This document shows, one piece after another, positions 43,245-52,313 of a stretch of 64,000 bases of DNA (positions within the stretch are counted from its first letter, which is position 1; each line of letters begins with the position of its first letter). The DNA is from Marinibacterium profundimaris. GTDB taxonomy: Bacteria; Pseudomonadota; Alphaproteobacteria; Rhodobacterales; Rhodobacteraceae. The stretch lies in assembly GCF_002210095.1 (NCBI RefSeq), contig NZ_AQQR01000003.1:310001-374000 (forward strand). Reading direction: 5' to 3'. Both the position numbers and the translations under genes were made by a program. Under the pieces are notes generated by a model. It was given only the letters and a program-made list of their open reading frames with translations, made no database searches and was not told the origin of the DNA.

Positions 43245-44363
43245 ATGAGCGATGATGACCTGCCCGCCCCCGACCAGGCGCCGGGCGCCCCCCATCCGCG
43301 CGAGACGCGGCACTTGTTCGGCCAGGACGTGGCCGAGGCGGATTTCCTGTCGTCCTTCGCCACCGGCCGGATGCATCATGGCTGGCTGCTGACCGGCCCC
43401 GAGGGGGTCGGCAAGGCGACACTGGCCTGGCGCATCGCGCGCTTCCTGCTGGCCACGCCGCCGGCGGAGGAGGACGGGCTGTTCGGTGCCCCGCCGCCGC
43501 CGAAGACGCTCGACATCGACCCGGAACACCCGGTGGCGCGGCGCATCCTCGCCGGGGCCGATCCGGGGCTGGCCACCATCACCCGCAGCGCCAACGACCA
43601 GGGTCGCCTGCGCGAGCAGATCGTGGTCGAGGACGTCCGGCGCCTGTCGCGCTTCTTCGGCCTGTCCTCGGCCGATGGCGGGCGCCGCGTGGTGATCGTG
43701 GATGCCGCGGATGAAATGAACACCTCGGCCGCCAATGCGCTTCTGAAGATGCTCGAAGAGCCGCCGGCGCGCACCACCCTCCTGCTGGTCTCGCATCAGC
43801 CGACGCGGCTTCTGCCGACGATCCGATCCCGCTGCCGGGTGCTGCGGCTGCAACCGCTGGGGCCCGACGACATGGCGCGTGCGCTGGAACAGGCCGGCGC
43901 CGAGCTGCCCCCGGACACCGCCGCGCTGTCGGCTCTGGCCGCCGGGTCGGTCGGGGCCGCGCTGCGGCTGCTCGCGCTCGACGGGCTGGGGCAATACGAC
44001 AGGTTGGTTGCCTTGCTGGGCCCCCTGCCCCGGCTCGATCGTCCCGCGGCCCTGAAACTTGCCGACAGCGCCGCCGGCCGGGGCGCGGCCGAAAGTTTCG
44101 ACCTGCTGCTCACGCTCGTCGACATCCTGCTGTCCCGCCTCGCCCGCACCGGCGCCACCGGCACCCCGCCCGAACCGCAGGCCGCCCGGAACGAGGCCGA
44201 GATTCTCGCCCGCCTCGCCCCCGATCCGCACAAAGCGCGGGCCTGGGCGGCGCTGGCTGCCACCGTCAGCGCCCGGGGCCGTCACGGACAGGCGGTCAAC
44301 CTTGACCCCGCCGCGCTGGTGCTGGATACCGTCTTCAAGATTCAGGAGACTGCCGCGGGCTGA
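43245..44363 (+). CDS. holB: DNA polymerase III subunit delta prime
   Basis: The 372-residue protein is an AAA+ clamp-loader subunit, with GPEGVGKATLAWRIA at the P-loop, the sensor region (LLKMLEEPPARTTLLLVSHQPTRLLPTIRSRC, given here by its ends LLKMLEEPP and TIRSRC) and the SRC motif. It helps load the beta clamp during replication. The order tmk-holB-tatD supports the name. Start at ATG 43245, 18 bases after tmk. The Pro-rich N-terminal extension is common in this group. Confidence 0.92.
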   Translation: MSDDDLPAPDQAPGAPHPRETRHLFGQDVAEADFLSSFATGRMHHGWLLTGPEGVGKATLAWRIARFLLATPPAEEDGLFGAPPPPKTLDIDPEHPVARRILAGADPGLATITRSANDQGRLREQIVVEDVRRLSRFFGLSSADGGRRVVIVDAADEMNTSAANALLKMLEEPPARTTLLLVSHQPTRLLPTIRSRCRVLRLQPLGPDDMARALEQAGAELPPDTAALSALAAGSVGAALRLLALDGLGQYDRLVALLGPLPRLDRPAALKLADSAAGRGAAESFDLLLTLVDILLSRLARTGATGTPPEPQAARNEAEILARLAPDPHKARAWAALAATVSARGRHGQAVNLDPAALVLDTVFKIQETAAG

Positions 44364-44481
44364 GCCCCGCACAACCGACCGATACGGCGCGGGCCTCTCC
44401 CGCGCCACAGACCACGACCGTGCGGACACGCCCGCACAACTGACAAAGAAGGAGCGGGACCCCCGTGCCAAGGGTTCTTCC

Positions 44482-45288
44482 ATGACCGACGCGCCGACGA
44501 TCACCGACAGCCATTGCCATCTCGACTTTCCCGACTTCGATGGCGAGCTGGAGGCGCTGCTGGACCGCGCCCGCGCGGCCGGTGTGCGCCGCATGGTCAC
44601 GATCTGCACCCGCCTGCGCAACGAACCGGCCGTCCGCGCCATCGCCGAGGCGCACGACCCGATCTTCTACGCTGCCGGCACCCACCCGATGTCCGCCGCC
44701 GAAGAGCCGATGGCCTCGGTCGACGAGCTGGTGTCGCTGGCGAAACACCCGAAATTCGTGGGCATCGGCGAGACCGGGCTGGACTACCATTACACCGCCG
44801 AAAGCGCCGATGTGCAGCAACGATCCCTGCGCATCCACATTGCCGCCGCGCGCGAAACCGGCCTCCCGCTAATCATCCACGCCCGCGCCGCCGACGATGA
44901 CATGGCGCAGATCCTGACCGAGGAATACCGCAACGGCGCCTATTCCTGCGTGATGCACTGCTTCTCCTCCGGCGCCGAACTTGCGAAGGCCGCGTTGGAT
45001 CTTGGCTTTTACCTGTCGATGTCCGGCATCACTGCCTTCCCCAAGAGCCAGGAGCTGCGCGACATCTTTGCCGCGGCGCCGCTGGATCGCATTCTGGTCG
45101 AGACCGACGCGCCCTATCTCGCGCCGCCCCCGCATCGCGGCAAGCGGAACGAGCCGGCCTTCTCGGCGCTCACCGCACAGAAGGGGGCCGAGGTCTTCGG
45201 GCTGGACTATGCCGCCTTCGCCGCCCGGCTCGAGGCGAATTTCGACCGGCTCTTCGCCAAGGCCGCGGGCTACCGGGCGGCCGCCTGA
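44482..45288 (+). CDS. TatD-family metal-dependent hydrolase
   Basis: The 268-residue protein is a TatD-type deoxyribonuclease-family TIM barrel. It has metal ligands in DSHCHLDFP, Glu in GIGETGLDYH, His in IIHARAADDD and HCFSSG, and Asp in VETDAPYLAP. Members act as 3'-5' exonucleases or related hydrolases. The ATG at 44482 is chosen at the start of similarity; the frame is open further upstream through the end of holB. Its stop overlaps the next start by TGATG, so translation is coupled to the MBL-fold hydrolase. Confidence 0.92.
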   Translation: MTDAPTITDSHCHLDFPDFDGELEALLDRARAAGVRRMVTICTRLRNEPAVRAIAEAHDPIFYAAGTHPMSAAEEPMASVDELVSLAKHPKFVGIGETGLDYHYTAESADVQQRSLRIHIAAARETGLPLIIHARAADDDMAQILTEEYRNGAYSCVMHCFSSGAELAKAALDLGFYLSMSGITAFPKSQELRDIFAAAPLDRILVETDAPYLAPPPHRGKRNEPAFSALTAQKGAEVFGLDYAAFAARLEANFDRLFAKAAGYRAAA

Positions 45289-46091
45289 TGGATCAGTTCC
45301 GCTACACGATCCTGGGCTGCGGCTCTTCCGGCGGCGTGCCGCGGCTGGGCGGGCACTGGGGCGATTGCGACCCCGAGAACCCGCGCAACGTCCGCCGCCG
45401 CTGTTCGATGCTGGTTGAACGCGACGGGCCCGAGGGCACGACCACCGTGCTGATCGACACCTCGCCCGACCTGCGCAGCCAGCTGCTGGACACAGGCACC
45501 GGGCGGCTGGACGCGGTGGTCTATACCCATGGCCATGCCGACCACGTGCACGGGATCGACGATCTGCGTATGATCGTCTTCAACATGCGCGCGCGCCTTC
45601 CGGTCTGGGCGGATGGCGACACGCAGAACGACCTCGTCTCGCGCTTCGGCTATGCCTTCACGCAGCCGGCCGGATCGCCCTATCCGCCGATCCTGGACCT
45701 CAACACCATCGACGGCCCCTTCGAGATCGACGGCCCCGGCGGTCCGATCCCGTTCCAGCCCTTCAAGGTCGGCCACGGCTCGATCGAGGCGCTGGGGTTC
45801 CGCATCGGCCGGCTCGCCTACCTGCCCGACGTGGTCGAGATCTACGATGCCGCCTGGCCCTACCTTCAGGACTTGGATTGCTGGATCGTCGACGCGCTGC
45901 GCCGCACGCCGCATCCGACCCATGCGCATCTGGCGATGACGCTGGACTGGATCGAGCGGGTCAAACCCGCCGAGGCCATCCTGACCAACCTTCACGTGGA
46001 CCTGGATTATGCCGCCCTGGAGGCCGAGACCCCGGATCACGTCCATCCTGCCCATGACGGCCTGGTACGCGTCCTGCCCGTTCATGACTGA
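45288..46091 (+). CDS. MBL-fold hydrolase, PhnP-like
   Basis: The 267-residue protein is a metallo-beta-lactamase fold hydrolase. It begins ILGCGSSGGVPRLGGHWGDCD, as in PhnP/RNase Z-like members, and carries the metal motif THGHADHVHGIDD. PhnP cleaves cyclic ribose phosphates from phosphonate breakdown, but no other phn genes are present, and this type commonly follows tatD in alphaproteobacteria. The substrate is thus open. It overlaps the tatD-like gene by TGATG. Confidence 0.88.
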   Translation: MDQFRYTILGCGSSGGVPRLGGHWGDCDPENPRNVRRRCSMLVERDGPEGTTTVLIDTSPDLRSQLLDTGTGRLDAVVYTHGHADHVHGIDDLRMIVFNMRARLPVWADGDTQNDLVSRFGYAFTQPAGSPYPPILDLNTIDGPFEIDGPGGPIPFQPFKVGHGSIEALGFRIGRLAYLPDVVEIYDAAWPYLQDLDCWIVDALRRTPHPTHAHLAMTLDWIERVKPAEAILTNLHVDLDYAALEAETPDHVHPAHDGLVRVLPVHD

Positions 46092-46124
46092 CCAAATTCC
46101 GGCGCCAGCCGCATCGGGGGCACC

Positions 46125-47057
46125 GTGTTCCAGACATTGATCGAGGTGATCCTCCCCGTCTTCGTGGTGATCGGGGCGGGATACGGTCTGACCCGGGCCG
46201 GGTATTTCCAGCAGGCGCATATCGAGGGGATCATGCGCTTTTCCCAGGGCTTCGCGATCCCCTGCCTGCTGTTCAATGCCATCGCCCATATCGATCTGGG
46301 CGAGTCTTTCGACCCTGCGCTGCTGGGCAGCTTCTACTCGGCGGCGGCGCTGTGCTTCTTTGCAGGGCTGTTTGGCGCGCGGCTGATCTTTGACCGCGAG
46401 TGGGAGGACTCGGTTGCCATCGGCTTTTGCTGCCTGTTCTCGAACTCGGTCCTGCTGGGCCTGCCGATCACCGAACGCGCCTATGGTCCTGATGCGCTGA
46501 CAGGCAACTACGCGATCATCGCCTTCCACGCGCCCTTCTGCTACGCGCTCGGCATCACCACGATGGAGATCATCCGCAACAGCGGCACGCCCGGCCCGGC
46601 CTTCGTCCGCGCGATCCTGGCGGCGATGTTCAAGAATGCGCTGATCATCGCCATCGTGCTGGGCTTTGCCGTGAACATCTCCGGCGTCACGCTGCCGGCG
46701 GTGGCCGAGGACGCGCTTGGCCTGATCGTGCGGGCGGGTCTTCCCGCAGCGCTCTTCGCGCTCGGCGGGGTGCTGGTGCAATACAGGCCCGAGGGCGACC
46801 TGCGGACCATCGCCTTCGTCTGTTCGGTCTCGCTGCTGCTGCACCCGGCGCTGGTCTGGCTCCTGGGATCGGTCACCGCCCTGCGCGAGGATCTCTTCCG
46901 CTCGGCTGTCCTGAACGCCGCGATGGCGCCGGGCTTCAATGCCTACATCTTTGCCAATCTCTACGGACGGGCCAAGCGCGTGGCGGCTTCCTCGGTGTTG
47001 CTGGCCACGGGCCTGTCGCTCTTCTCCGTATGGATGTGGCTGCTGCTTCTGGGTTAG
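46125..47057 (+). CDS. AEC (auxin efflux carrier) family transporter
   Basis: The 310-residue protein has about ten hydrophobic segments in two repeats and the AEC-type start FQTLIEVILPVFVVIGAGYG, with the second repeat opening near ALIIAIVLGFAVNISG. Members move organic acids or amino acids across the inner membrane. The start is GTG 46125, 33 bases after the MBL hydrolase stop; the hydrophobic N terminus begins directly there. Substrate unknown. It is the last gene before the convergent chemotaxis locus. Confidence 0.88.
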   Translation: MFQTLIEVILPVFVVIGAGYGLTRAGYFQQAHIEGIMRFSQGFAIPCLLFNAIAHIDLGESFDPALLGSFYSAAALCFFAGLFGARLIFDREWEDSVAIGFCCLFSNSVLLGLPITERAYGPDALTGNYAIIAFHAPFCYALGITTMEIIRNSGTPGPAFVRAILAAMFKNALIIAIVLGFAVNISGVTLPAVAEDALGLIVRAGLPAALFALGGVLVQYRPEGDLRTIAFVCSVSLLLHPALVWLLGSVTALREDLFRSAVLNAAMAPGFNAYIFANLYGRAKRVAASSVLLATGLSLFSVWMWLLLLG

Positions 47058-47346
47058 GCCGGTTCGCCGATCTGGCCCCAGTGGCGCGCGATCGGCAACC
47101 TGAGAGTTCGCCCTGTCATCATCCTTGCCGGTGCGGCGCCGGCGCGCCCTCGCTCCGCCGTGCCCTCAGTCGGCATGGGGCGACATAAGACCAGGCACCG
47201 GCCCCATGTCTCCCGCCCGCGGCCAACCTCGGGGGATGGGGTGCAGCCTCCGCCCCACCCGCGACAGATCACGCGCCCACTGCTCTCCCCCGATCCTGAC
47301 CCAGGCCACGGGCGCACCACCACCGGCAAGGGCGCGGCGCGGCCGC

Positions 47347-47661
47347 TCAGCTGGCCTGGTAGGAGGTCAGGACGGCATCGCGAAGATCGCGCAGGTAGAC
47401 CCCCTGCCCCGCATCGGGCGCCAGCACCCCCGACGAGACGTCCTGCTGCTCGGCCACGTTGCTCAACAGCACCATGAGGCAATCGAGTGACTGCCGCAGC
47501 AGGTCCACGTCCTGCATCGCAGCCTGATGCGACATGTCATCCGGCGGCAACTTGGTCACCAGGTCTCCCATGACCTCATCCACGTTGGCGGCAATGGCTG
47601 ACAGGCGCGCAAGCTCGTTCGAAATGTTGCGCAGGGTGACATCCAGCGGGATCCTGGTCAT
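47347..47661 (-). CDS. Small helical chemotaxis protein with DxxxQ motif (CheT/CheZ-like candidate)
   Basis: The 104-residue protein is predicted mostly helical and acidic, with no signal peptide. It lies 23 bases after the stop of a cheY gene at the end of the minus-strand che operon. Residues 53-57 read D-L-L-R-Q, the D-x-x-x-Q signature used by CheZ-type phosphatases to remove phosphate from CheY. A small protein called CheT sits at the end of the rhizobial che operon. I therefore suggest a CheY phosphatase, but the overall similarity is not something I could confirm. The ATG at 47661 is preferred; 47688 would add 9 residues and overlap cheY. Confidence 0.6.
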   Translation of the reverse strand: MTRIPLDVTLRNISNELARLSAIAANVDEVMGDLVTKLPPDDMSHQAAMQDVDLLRQSLDCLMVLLSNVAEQQDVSSGVLAPDAGQGVYLRDLRDAVLTSYQAS

Positions 47662-47684
47662 GGTGTTTTCTCCTGTTGGCCGTT

Positions 47685-48071
47685 TCAAAGCTTGCCGACG
47701 ACGCGCTCGATACCGGCCTTCAGGGCCTCGGGCGAAAACGGTTTCTTGATGTAATTGTTCATGCCCAGCTTGTTGCCGCGTTCCATCAGCCCGGCATCGG
47801 TGGAACCGGTGATCAGGATGAAGCCGATCCTCTGGGTGGTGCGCCCCTTGCGCAGACCCTCCAGCAGGCCCAGCCCATCCATTCCGGGCATGTTGTAATC
47901 GGAAATGACCAGGTGAACCGGTCGCGCGGCCAGCTTGCGCAGCGCGGATTCTCCGTCGACGCAGTAATCCACGTGCTGGATTCCCATCCAGTCCAGCGCC
48001 TGAAGGATGAGGCCGCGGCTGACTGACATGTCGTCGACGACCATGACGTGAAGTTTGTCTTTGATGCCCAT
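47685..48071 (-). CDS. cheY: CheY-type single-domain response regulator
   Basis: The 128-residue protein is a stand-alone receiver domain. The acidic pair is at 13-14 (VVDDMSVSR), the phosphoacceptor Asp58 lies in ISDYNMPGMDG, a Thr/Ser switch lies in LITGST, and Lys lies in YIKKPFSP. It would be phosphorylated by CheA and act on the flagellar motor or as a phosphate sink. A second CheY is encoded between the STAS protein and CheA genes. It lies between cheR and the small DxxxQ gene in the minus-strand operon. Confidence 0.94.
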   Translation of the reverse strand: MGIKDKLHVMVVDDMSVSRGLILQALDWMGIQHVDYCVDGESALRKLAARPVHLVISDYNMPGMDGLGLLEGLRKGRTTQRIGFILITGSTDAGLMERGNKLGMNNYIKKPFSPEALKAGIERVVGKL

Positions 48072-48117
48072 GGGGTCCTCGATTGGATCGCCCTGATGAT
48101 CGGATCAGGATTCGGGT

Positions 48118-48981
48118 TCAGGTTTTCAGGTATTGCGTGGTCCCGGCCAGTTTCAGCCCCGACGTGGCCGGTCCCGAGACACGTTCGGAATGCCCGACGA
48201 AGAGGTGTCCGCCAGGAGAGAGGATCTGCGCGAAACGGGTCCAAAGCTTGGCCTGTGTCTCGGCGTCGAAATAGATCACCACGTTGCGGCAGAAGATGAC
48301 GTCGAACGGACCGCGCATCGGCCAGTCGCGGATCAGGTTCAGCTCGGCAAAGGTCACCAGCGACTGCAGCGCGGAGTTGGCCTGCCACATGTTGCCTTCG
48401 GCCGGACGCGCGTCGAAAAACTTCTTGAGCCGGTCGGGCGACACATGCGCCTTGTCCAGATCGCGATAAATTCCGGCGCGGCCGGTTTGGACCATGTTCG
48501 CGTCGATGTCGGTCGCCAGGATCCGCACATCGTGGCGACGAATGTCCGGGCAGGCTTCCAGCAGGCTGATCGCGATCGAATAGGGCTCCTGTCCGCTCGA
48601 ACAGCCGGCAGACCACAGGCGCACACGCTCGCCGCGCCGGGCCTTTTCGACCAGGACCGGCAGGATGTCGTTTTTCAGAGCCTCGAAGTGATGCCCCTCG
48701 CGGAAGAAATTCGTCACGTTGGTGGTCAGCAGGCAAACCATCTCGCGCCGCTCATCCGCGCTGCCGCCACTTTCCAGAAGATCGCAATACCGCTTGAAAT
48801 CCGGCAGCCTCAGTTCCCGCAGACGCCGCGACAGGCGCGACACGGCAAGGCTCTTCTTGCTTTCGGACAGCACGATGCCGCATTCGCCGTGCAGGATGGC
48901 GGCGAGGCGCTTGAACGACGCCTCGTCGATCCCCGGATCTCTGGAGCCGAAGCCCTCAGTGGTGTGACGTGTCGCGGTCAT
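48118..48981 (-). CDS. cheR: Chemotaxis protein methyltransferase CheR
   Basis: The 287-residue protein has the CheR N-terminal helical domain and a SAM-dependent methyltransferase core with LWSAGCSSGQEPYSIAI, the ILATDID acidic strand end and DVIFCRNVVIYF. It adds methyl groups to glutamates of receptors for adaptation. Its ATG overlaps the cheW stop (TGATG). The paired methylesterase cheB is encoded divergently at 52862. Confidence 0.95.
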   Translation of the reverse strand: MTATRHTTEGFGSRDPGIDEASFKRLAAILHGECGIVLSESKKSLAVSRLSRRLRELRLPDFKRYCDLLESGGSADERREMVCLLTTNVTNFFREGHHFEALKNDILPVLVEKARRGERVRLWSAGCSSGQEPYSIAISLLEACPDIRRHDVRILATDIDANMVQTGRAGIYRDLDKAHVSPDRLKKFFDARPAEGNMWQANSALQSLVTFAELNLIRDWPMRGPFDVIFCRNVVIYFDAETQAKLWTRFAQILSPGGHLFVGHSERVSGPATSGLKLAGTTQYLKT

Positions 48982-49445
48982 CAGAACTCGACCGAAGCGG
49001 CGGGCAGCACCCGGGACAGGTCCAGCTTACGGATCATCTCGCCGTTCACGATGACCACACCCGAGATGAAGGATTTCACCGTATCGGCCACGATGTCCGG
49101 CACCGGCTGGATGTCATCCTCCTGCACGGTGATGATGTCCGACACCACCTCGGCCAGAATGCCGATGGTCTGCGACTGCACGACGGTGATGATGATCACG
49201 TGCCGCGGCCCCGGGTCTGTCACGCCAAGGCCCAGCCGGGCCGAAAGATCGACCACCGGCACGACCGAGCCGCGCAGGTTGATCACGCCCTTCACATAGG
49301 ATTGGGCATGCGGCAGTACCGTCGTCGCGGTCCATCCGCGGATTTCGCGCACCGACATGATGTCAAAGCAGAAATCCTGGTCGGCGACTCGAAAGGCCAC
49401 CACTTCCTGCTCCAGGCGTGTCTTGGGTTCTGCAAGGTCGGACAT
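48981..49445 (-). CDS. cheW: Chemotaxis coupling protein CheW
   Basis: The 154-residue protein has the two SH3-like subdomains of CheW, with FDIMSVREIRGWT, GVINLRGSVVPVVDL and the C-terminal ISGVVIVNGEMIRKLDL. It links receptors to CheA in signalling arrays. I prefer the ATG at 49445, placed 5 bases after GAGG at the cheA stop; the GTG at 49451 overlapping that stop is an alternative. Stop and cheR start overlap. Confidence 0.95.
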   Translation of the reverse strand: MSDLAEPKTRLEQEVVAFRVADQDFCFDIMSVREIRGWTATTVLPHAQSYVKGVINLRGSVVPVVDLSARLGLGVTDPGPRHVIIITVVQSQTIGILAEVVSDIITVQEDDIQPVPDIVADTVKSFISGVVIVNGEMIRKLDLSRVLPAASVEF

Positions 49446-49447
49446 GG

Positions 49448-51649
49448 TCACCTCATGAGTTGCATGGTGGGATCGGACGGGATGGAGACATCCCGGACGA
49501 TACTGTCAGGATCGATGATCAGCGCGATACGCCCGTCTCCAAGAATGGTTGCCGCGGCGATGCCGTCGATCCGGCGGTAGTTGGTCTCGAGGCTCTTGAT
49601 GACGACCTGGCGCTGATCCTGGATATTGTCCACGATCAGGGCGCAGCGACGGTCATTCTCGGTCTCGATCAGCAGAAGCACCTGGTCGCCCAGATCCTCC
49701 GGTTCGTCCCGGAACTGGAAGCTCGCGCCCAGGTCCACGATCGGCACCAGCGAATCCCGGTTCTTCAGCACCCGCCCCTGTGCGCCGATCCGGTGGATCG
49801 CCACCGTGCGGGGCTGCAGCGTTTCCTGGATCGCCGTGATCGGTACAACCATGGTCTGCCCGGCCACGTCGATCACCATGCCTTCCATCACCGCCAGCGT
49901 CAGCGGCAGCGAAATGGCAAAGGTCGTGCCTTCCCCGGCGGTAGAGGTGATCGCCACGCGACCGCCAAGCGCCTGGATCTCGCTGCGTGCAACGTCCAGG
50001 CCCACGCCGCGGCCCGACAGTTCGGACACCTCGGCCTTCGAGGAAAAGCCCGGCATGAACAGTAGGTTGTCGATCTCGCTCGGCTGCAGCTCGGCATCCT
50101 CGGCGACCAGTCCCTTGTCGCGCGCGATCTCCAGCACGCGGGGTCGGTTGATACCGCCGCCGTCGTCCGACACGTCGATCACCACGCGGCCGGACCGGTG
50201 CGCAGCCGACAGGATAACGGTACCTTCCGGGTTCTTGCCGTTGGCGATCCGGGTCTCGGTATCCTCCAGCCCGTGGTCCACCGCGTTGCGGATCATGTGC
50301 GTCAACGGATCCACCAACCGTTCGATCACGGTCTTGTCGACCTCGGTGTATTCCCCGCGGGTGACGAAATGCACCCGTTTGCCGGTGGCCGAGGCCGCCT
50401 CGCGCACGATGCGCGCCATGCGCTGGAACATCGGCTTGACCGGCTGGGCCCGGATGGCCATCACGCCTTCCTGGATTTCGCCCGCCAGCTGCTTGAGACT
50501 TTCGAGGCCGGTCGAGACATCGTTCTCCGACGGAAGATCCAGCACGGCGATCGACTGCGACAGCATCGCCTCCTTGATGACGAGCTCTCCGACAAGGTTG
50601 ATCAGCTTGTCGACACGTTCAAGGTCGACACGGATCGTGGCCCCGCCGCCGCGTTGTTTTTCCTGCTTTTCCTTTGGTTCCTTGGTGTCCTTCACCTGCT
50701 TGGCCGGAGCTTTCGCGGGCGGCGGGGCAGCGTCGGCCGAGGCCTCCCCGTGGTTGGCCCCGAGATCACCGCTGTCCTCCGACGCCCCCGCCGGCGCATC
50801 ACCATCTTCGGCGATGTCAGGCGTCTCCGCCGGGGGCTCCGGAAAAGGGACGGACTCCTCCGCCCCGAGGTCCGGCAGGCTGTAGGGTTCGGCACCTTCT
50901 GCCGGTTCAAGCGCGGTGATGGTGATCTCGCAGCAATCCTCGACGAACTCGAAGACCTCCTCGAGCGTGACCTCGTCGACTTCGGTCTCGATCCGCAGGG
51001 TCCAGGACAGAAGGCAGGTGGCCGGGTCCAGCTCCTCGAGCGGCGGCACCTCGCTGCTGTCGCATGTGACGTCCAGCGTGCCAAGCTTCTCGAGCGATCG
51101 GAACAGCAGCAGTGGTTCGTTGCCCGAGCCGAAGAGTTCGGGATGTGCCGTGAAGGCGATCACGTAGCCGGCGGGCAGCGGCGGGGCGCTCAGGTCCAGC
51201 ATGCCGAAATCCAGCGTCGTCGGCTCGAAATCCGGCAGCTCCTCCGCCTCGGACGGGTCGAACCCGATCACTTCGTTCAGCTTTTCGCCCAGGGCTGCGG
51301 CGGTCTCCTGCGCGACCTCCTCATCGTCACGCGCGGCGGCGACGAGGTCAGACAAGTGATCCCCGCAATGCTTGAACAGCTCGAGCACCTCGTAATCGGC
51401 CTCGATCTCGCCAGAGCGAACCTTTTCAAGCGCGGTCTCGAAATGGTGGGCAAACCCCACCAGACCGTCGAGGCCGAAGGCCCCGGCCCCGCCCTTGATC
51501 GAATGGACCGCGCGAAAGACCGCGTGGATCGTCTCGCTGTCATGGGTTTCATTCGCGATCTGGTCAAAGCCGTCATGCATGGCTTCGAGCAGTTCTTCGC
51601 ATTCCTCGAAGAAGGAATCGCGAAAGTCGTCAGCGCCTCCGCCCTTCAT
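49448..51649 (-). CDS. cheA: Chemotaxis histidine kinase CheA
   Basis: The 733-residue protein has all CheA parts. An Hpt domain carries phosphorylatable His49 in AVHSIKGGAGAF. A central region with a Pro/Glu/Ala-rich linker runs from about 270 to 330. The dimerisation domain starts near IRVDLERVDKLINLVGE, followed by the ATP-binding N box MIRNAVDHGLE, G1 DVSDDGGGI and G2 GRGVGLDVA, then a C-terminal CheW-like domain. It transfers phosphate to the CheY proteins and CheB. It follows cheY (start 51649 shared with that stop) in the minus-strand operon. Confidence 0.96.
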   Translation of the reverse strand: MKGGGADDFRDSFFEECEELLEAMHDGFDQIANETHDSETIHAVFRAVHSIKGGAGAFGLDGLVGFAHHFETALEKVRSGEIEADYEVLELFKHCGDHLSDLVAAARDDEEVAQETAAALGEKLNEVIGFDPSEAEELPDFEPTTLDFGMLDLSAPPLPAGYVIAFTAHPELFGSGNEPLLLFRSLEKLGTLDVTCDSSEVPPLEELDPATCLLSWTLRIETEVDEVTLEEVFEFVEDCCEITITALEPAEGAEPYSLPDLGAEESVPFPEPPAETPDIAEDGDAPAGASEDSGDLGANHGEASADAAPPPAKAPAKQVKDTKEPKEKQEKQRGGGATIRVDLERVDKLINLVGELVIKEAMLSQSIAVLDLPSENDVSTGLESLKQLAGEIQEGVMAIRAQPVKPMFQRMARIVREAASATGKRVHFVTRGEYTEVDKTVIERLVDPLTHMIRNAVDHGLEDTETRIANGKNPEGTVILSAAHRSGRVVIDVSDDGGGINRPRVLEIARDKGLVAEDAELQPSEIDNLLFMPGFSSKAEVSELSGRGVGLDVARSEIQALGGRVAITSTAGEGTTFAISLPLTLAVMEGMVIDVAGQTMVVPITAIQETLQPRTVAIHRIGAQGRVLKNRDSLVPIVDLGASFQFRDEPEDLGDQVLLLIETENDRRCALIVDNIQDQRQVVIKSLETNYRRIDGIAAATILGDGRIALIIDPDSIVRDVSIPSDPTMQLMR

Positions 51650-52026
51650 CAGCTACCTCCCGAAATGGCGACCCGTTCGATAGCCCAGACGAGCTTTTCT
51701 TCATCGAAGGGTTTCACGATCCAGCCGGTGGCACCCGCGGCGCGGGCCCTGGCCTTGAGTTCCGGGGCACTTTCGGTGGTCAGCACGAGGATCGGCACCA
51801 GCCGGTCCACATGCAGCCGCCGCAGCGCCTCGATAAAGCCGAGCCCGTCGAGGCGCGGCATGTTCACGTCGGTGATCACCACGTCGGGGCCGAAGCTTTC
51901 GTAATGACGCAGCCCGTCCTCGCCATCTTCGGCGAGATCGACCTCGAAACCGGCGCGGGTCAGGGCCGCGTCGAGCAGGTTTCGCATGGTGCGGGAATCA
52001 TCTACCGCGAGAATGCGCAGGCTCAT
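51649..52026 (-). CDS. cheY: CheY-type single-domain response regulator, upstream of cheA
   Basis: The 125-residue receiver has DD at 9-10, phosphoacceptor Asp53 in VITDVNMPRLDG, a switch Thr in LVLTTES and Lys in WIVKPFDEEK. It is coupled to the STAS gene upstream (ATGA overlap) and to cheA downstream. Position matches cheY1 in the rhizobial che operon, where one CheY acts as a phosphate sink for the other. Which of the two here drives the motor cannot be told from sequence. Confidence 0.93.
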   Translation of the reverse strand: MSLRILAVDDSRTMRNLLDAALTRAGFEVDLAEDGEDGLRHYESFGPDVVITDVNMPRLDGLGFIEALRRLHVDRLVPILVLTTESAPELKARARAAGATGWIVKPFDEEKLVWAIERVAISGGS

Positions 52027-52313
52027 TGAGGCTCTCCCGTTTCGTGAAGAATGCCGATGTCTTCCGGGCTGACCCCCAGAAGGCGGCAGGCATCGGTCAT
52101 GTCCTGGCTTGGCGCGTCCATCTCGAATGGATGGCCATCCGCCTGCCATTGTCGTCGCGCCGACAGCAGAAGCTGCAACGTCAGCGCGCCGCAGAAGGTC
52201 ACCGCCCCGGCATCGAGCCGGATGGCCGCTCCGCGCGCCTCCGCAAGCTCACGGGCCAGGGCGTCGGCGGCCGGACTGTCGAGACGCGGTGCCAGTGTCA
52301 GAGTTGAGCTCAT
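52023..52313 (-). CDS. STAS-domain protein, CheS-like position
   Basis: The 96-residue protein has a STAS-like pattern, including a strand ending AIRLDAGAVTFCGALTLQLLL and a helix-rich end. It lacks the usual D-S-S/T anti-anti-sigma phosphorylation triplet; the position is occupied by FCG. In the rhizobial operon a small protein, CheS, directly precedes cheY1-cheA and binds CheA. Location and size agree with that role here. It overlaps cheY by ATGA and is itself overlapped by the unknown gene upstream in the same way. Confidence 0.72.
   Translation of the reverse strand: MSSTLTLAPRLDSPAADALARELAEARGAAIRLDAGAVTFCGALTLQLLLSARRQWQADGHPFEMDAPSQDMTDACRLLGVSPEDIGILHETGEPQ

Noticed and set aside
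47054-47482. A 142-codon minus-strand frame after the AEC transporter
   Set aside because: It is Pro/Arg/Gly-rich, has no ribosome site and overlaps the end of the better-supported small che gene in another frame.
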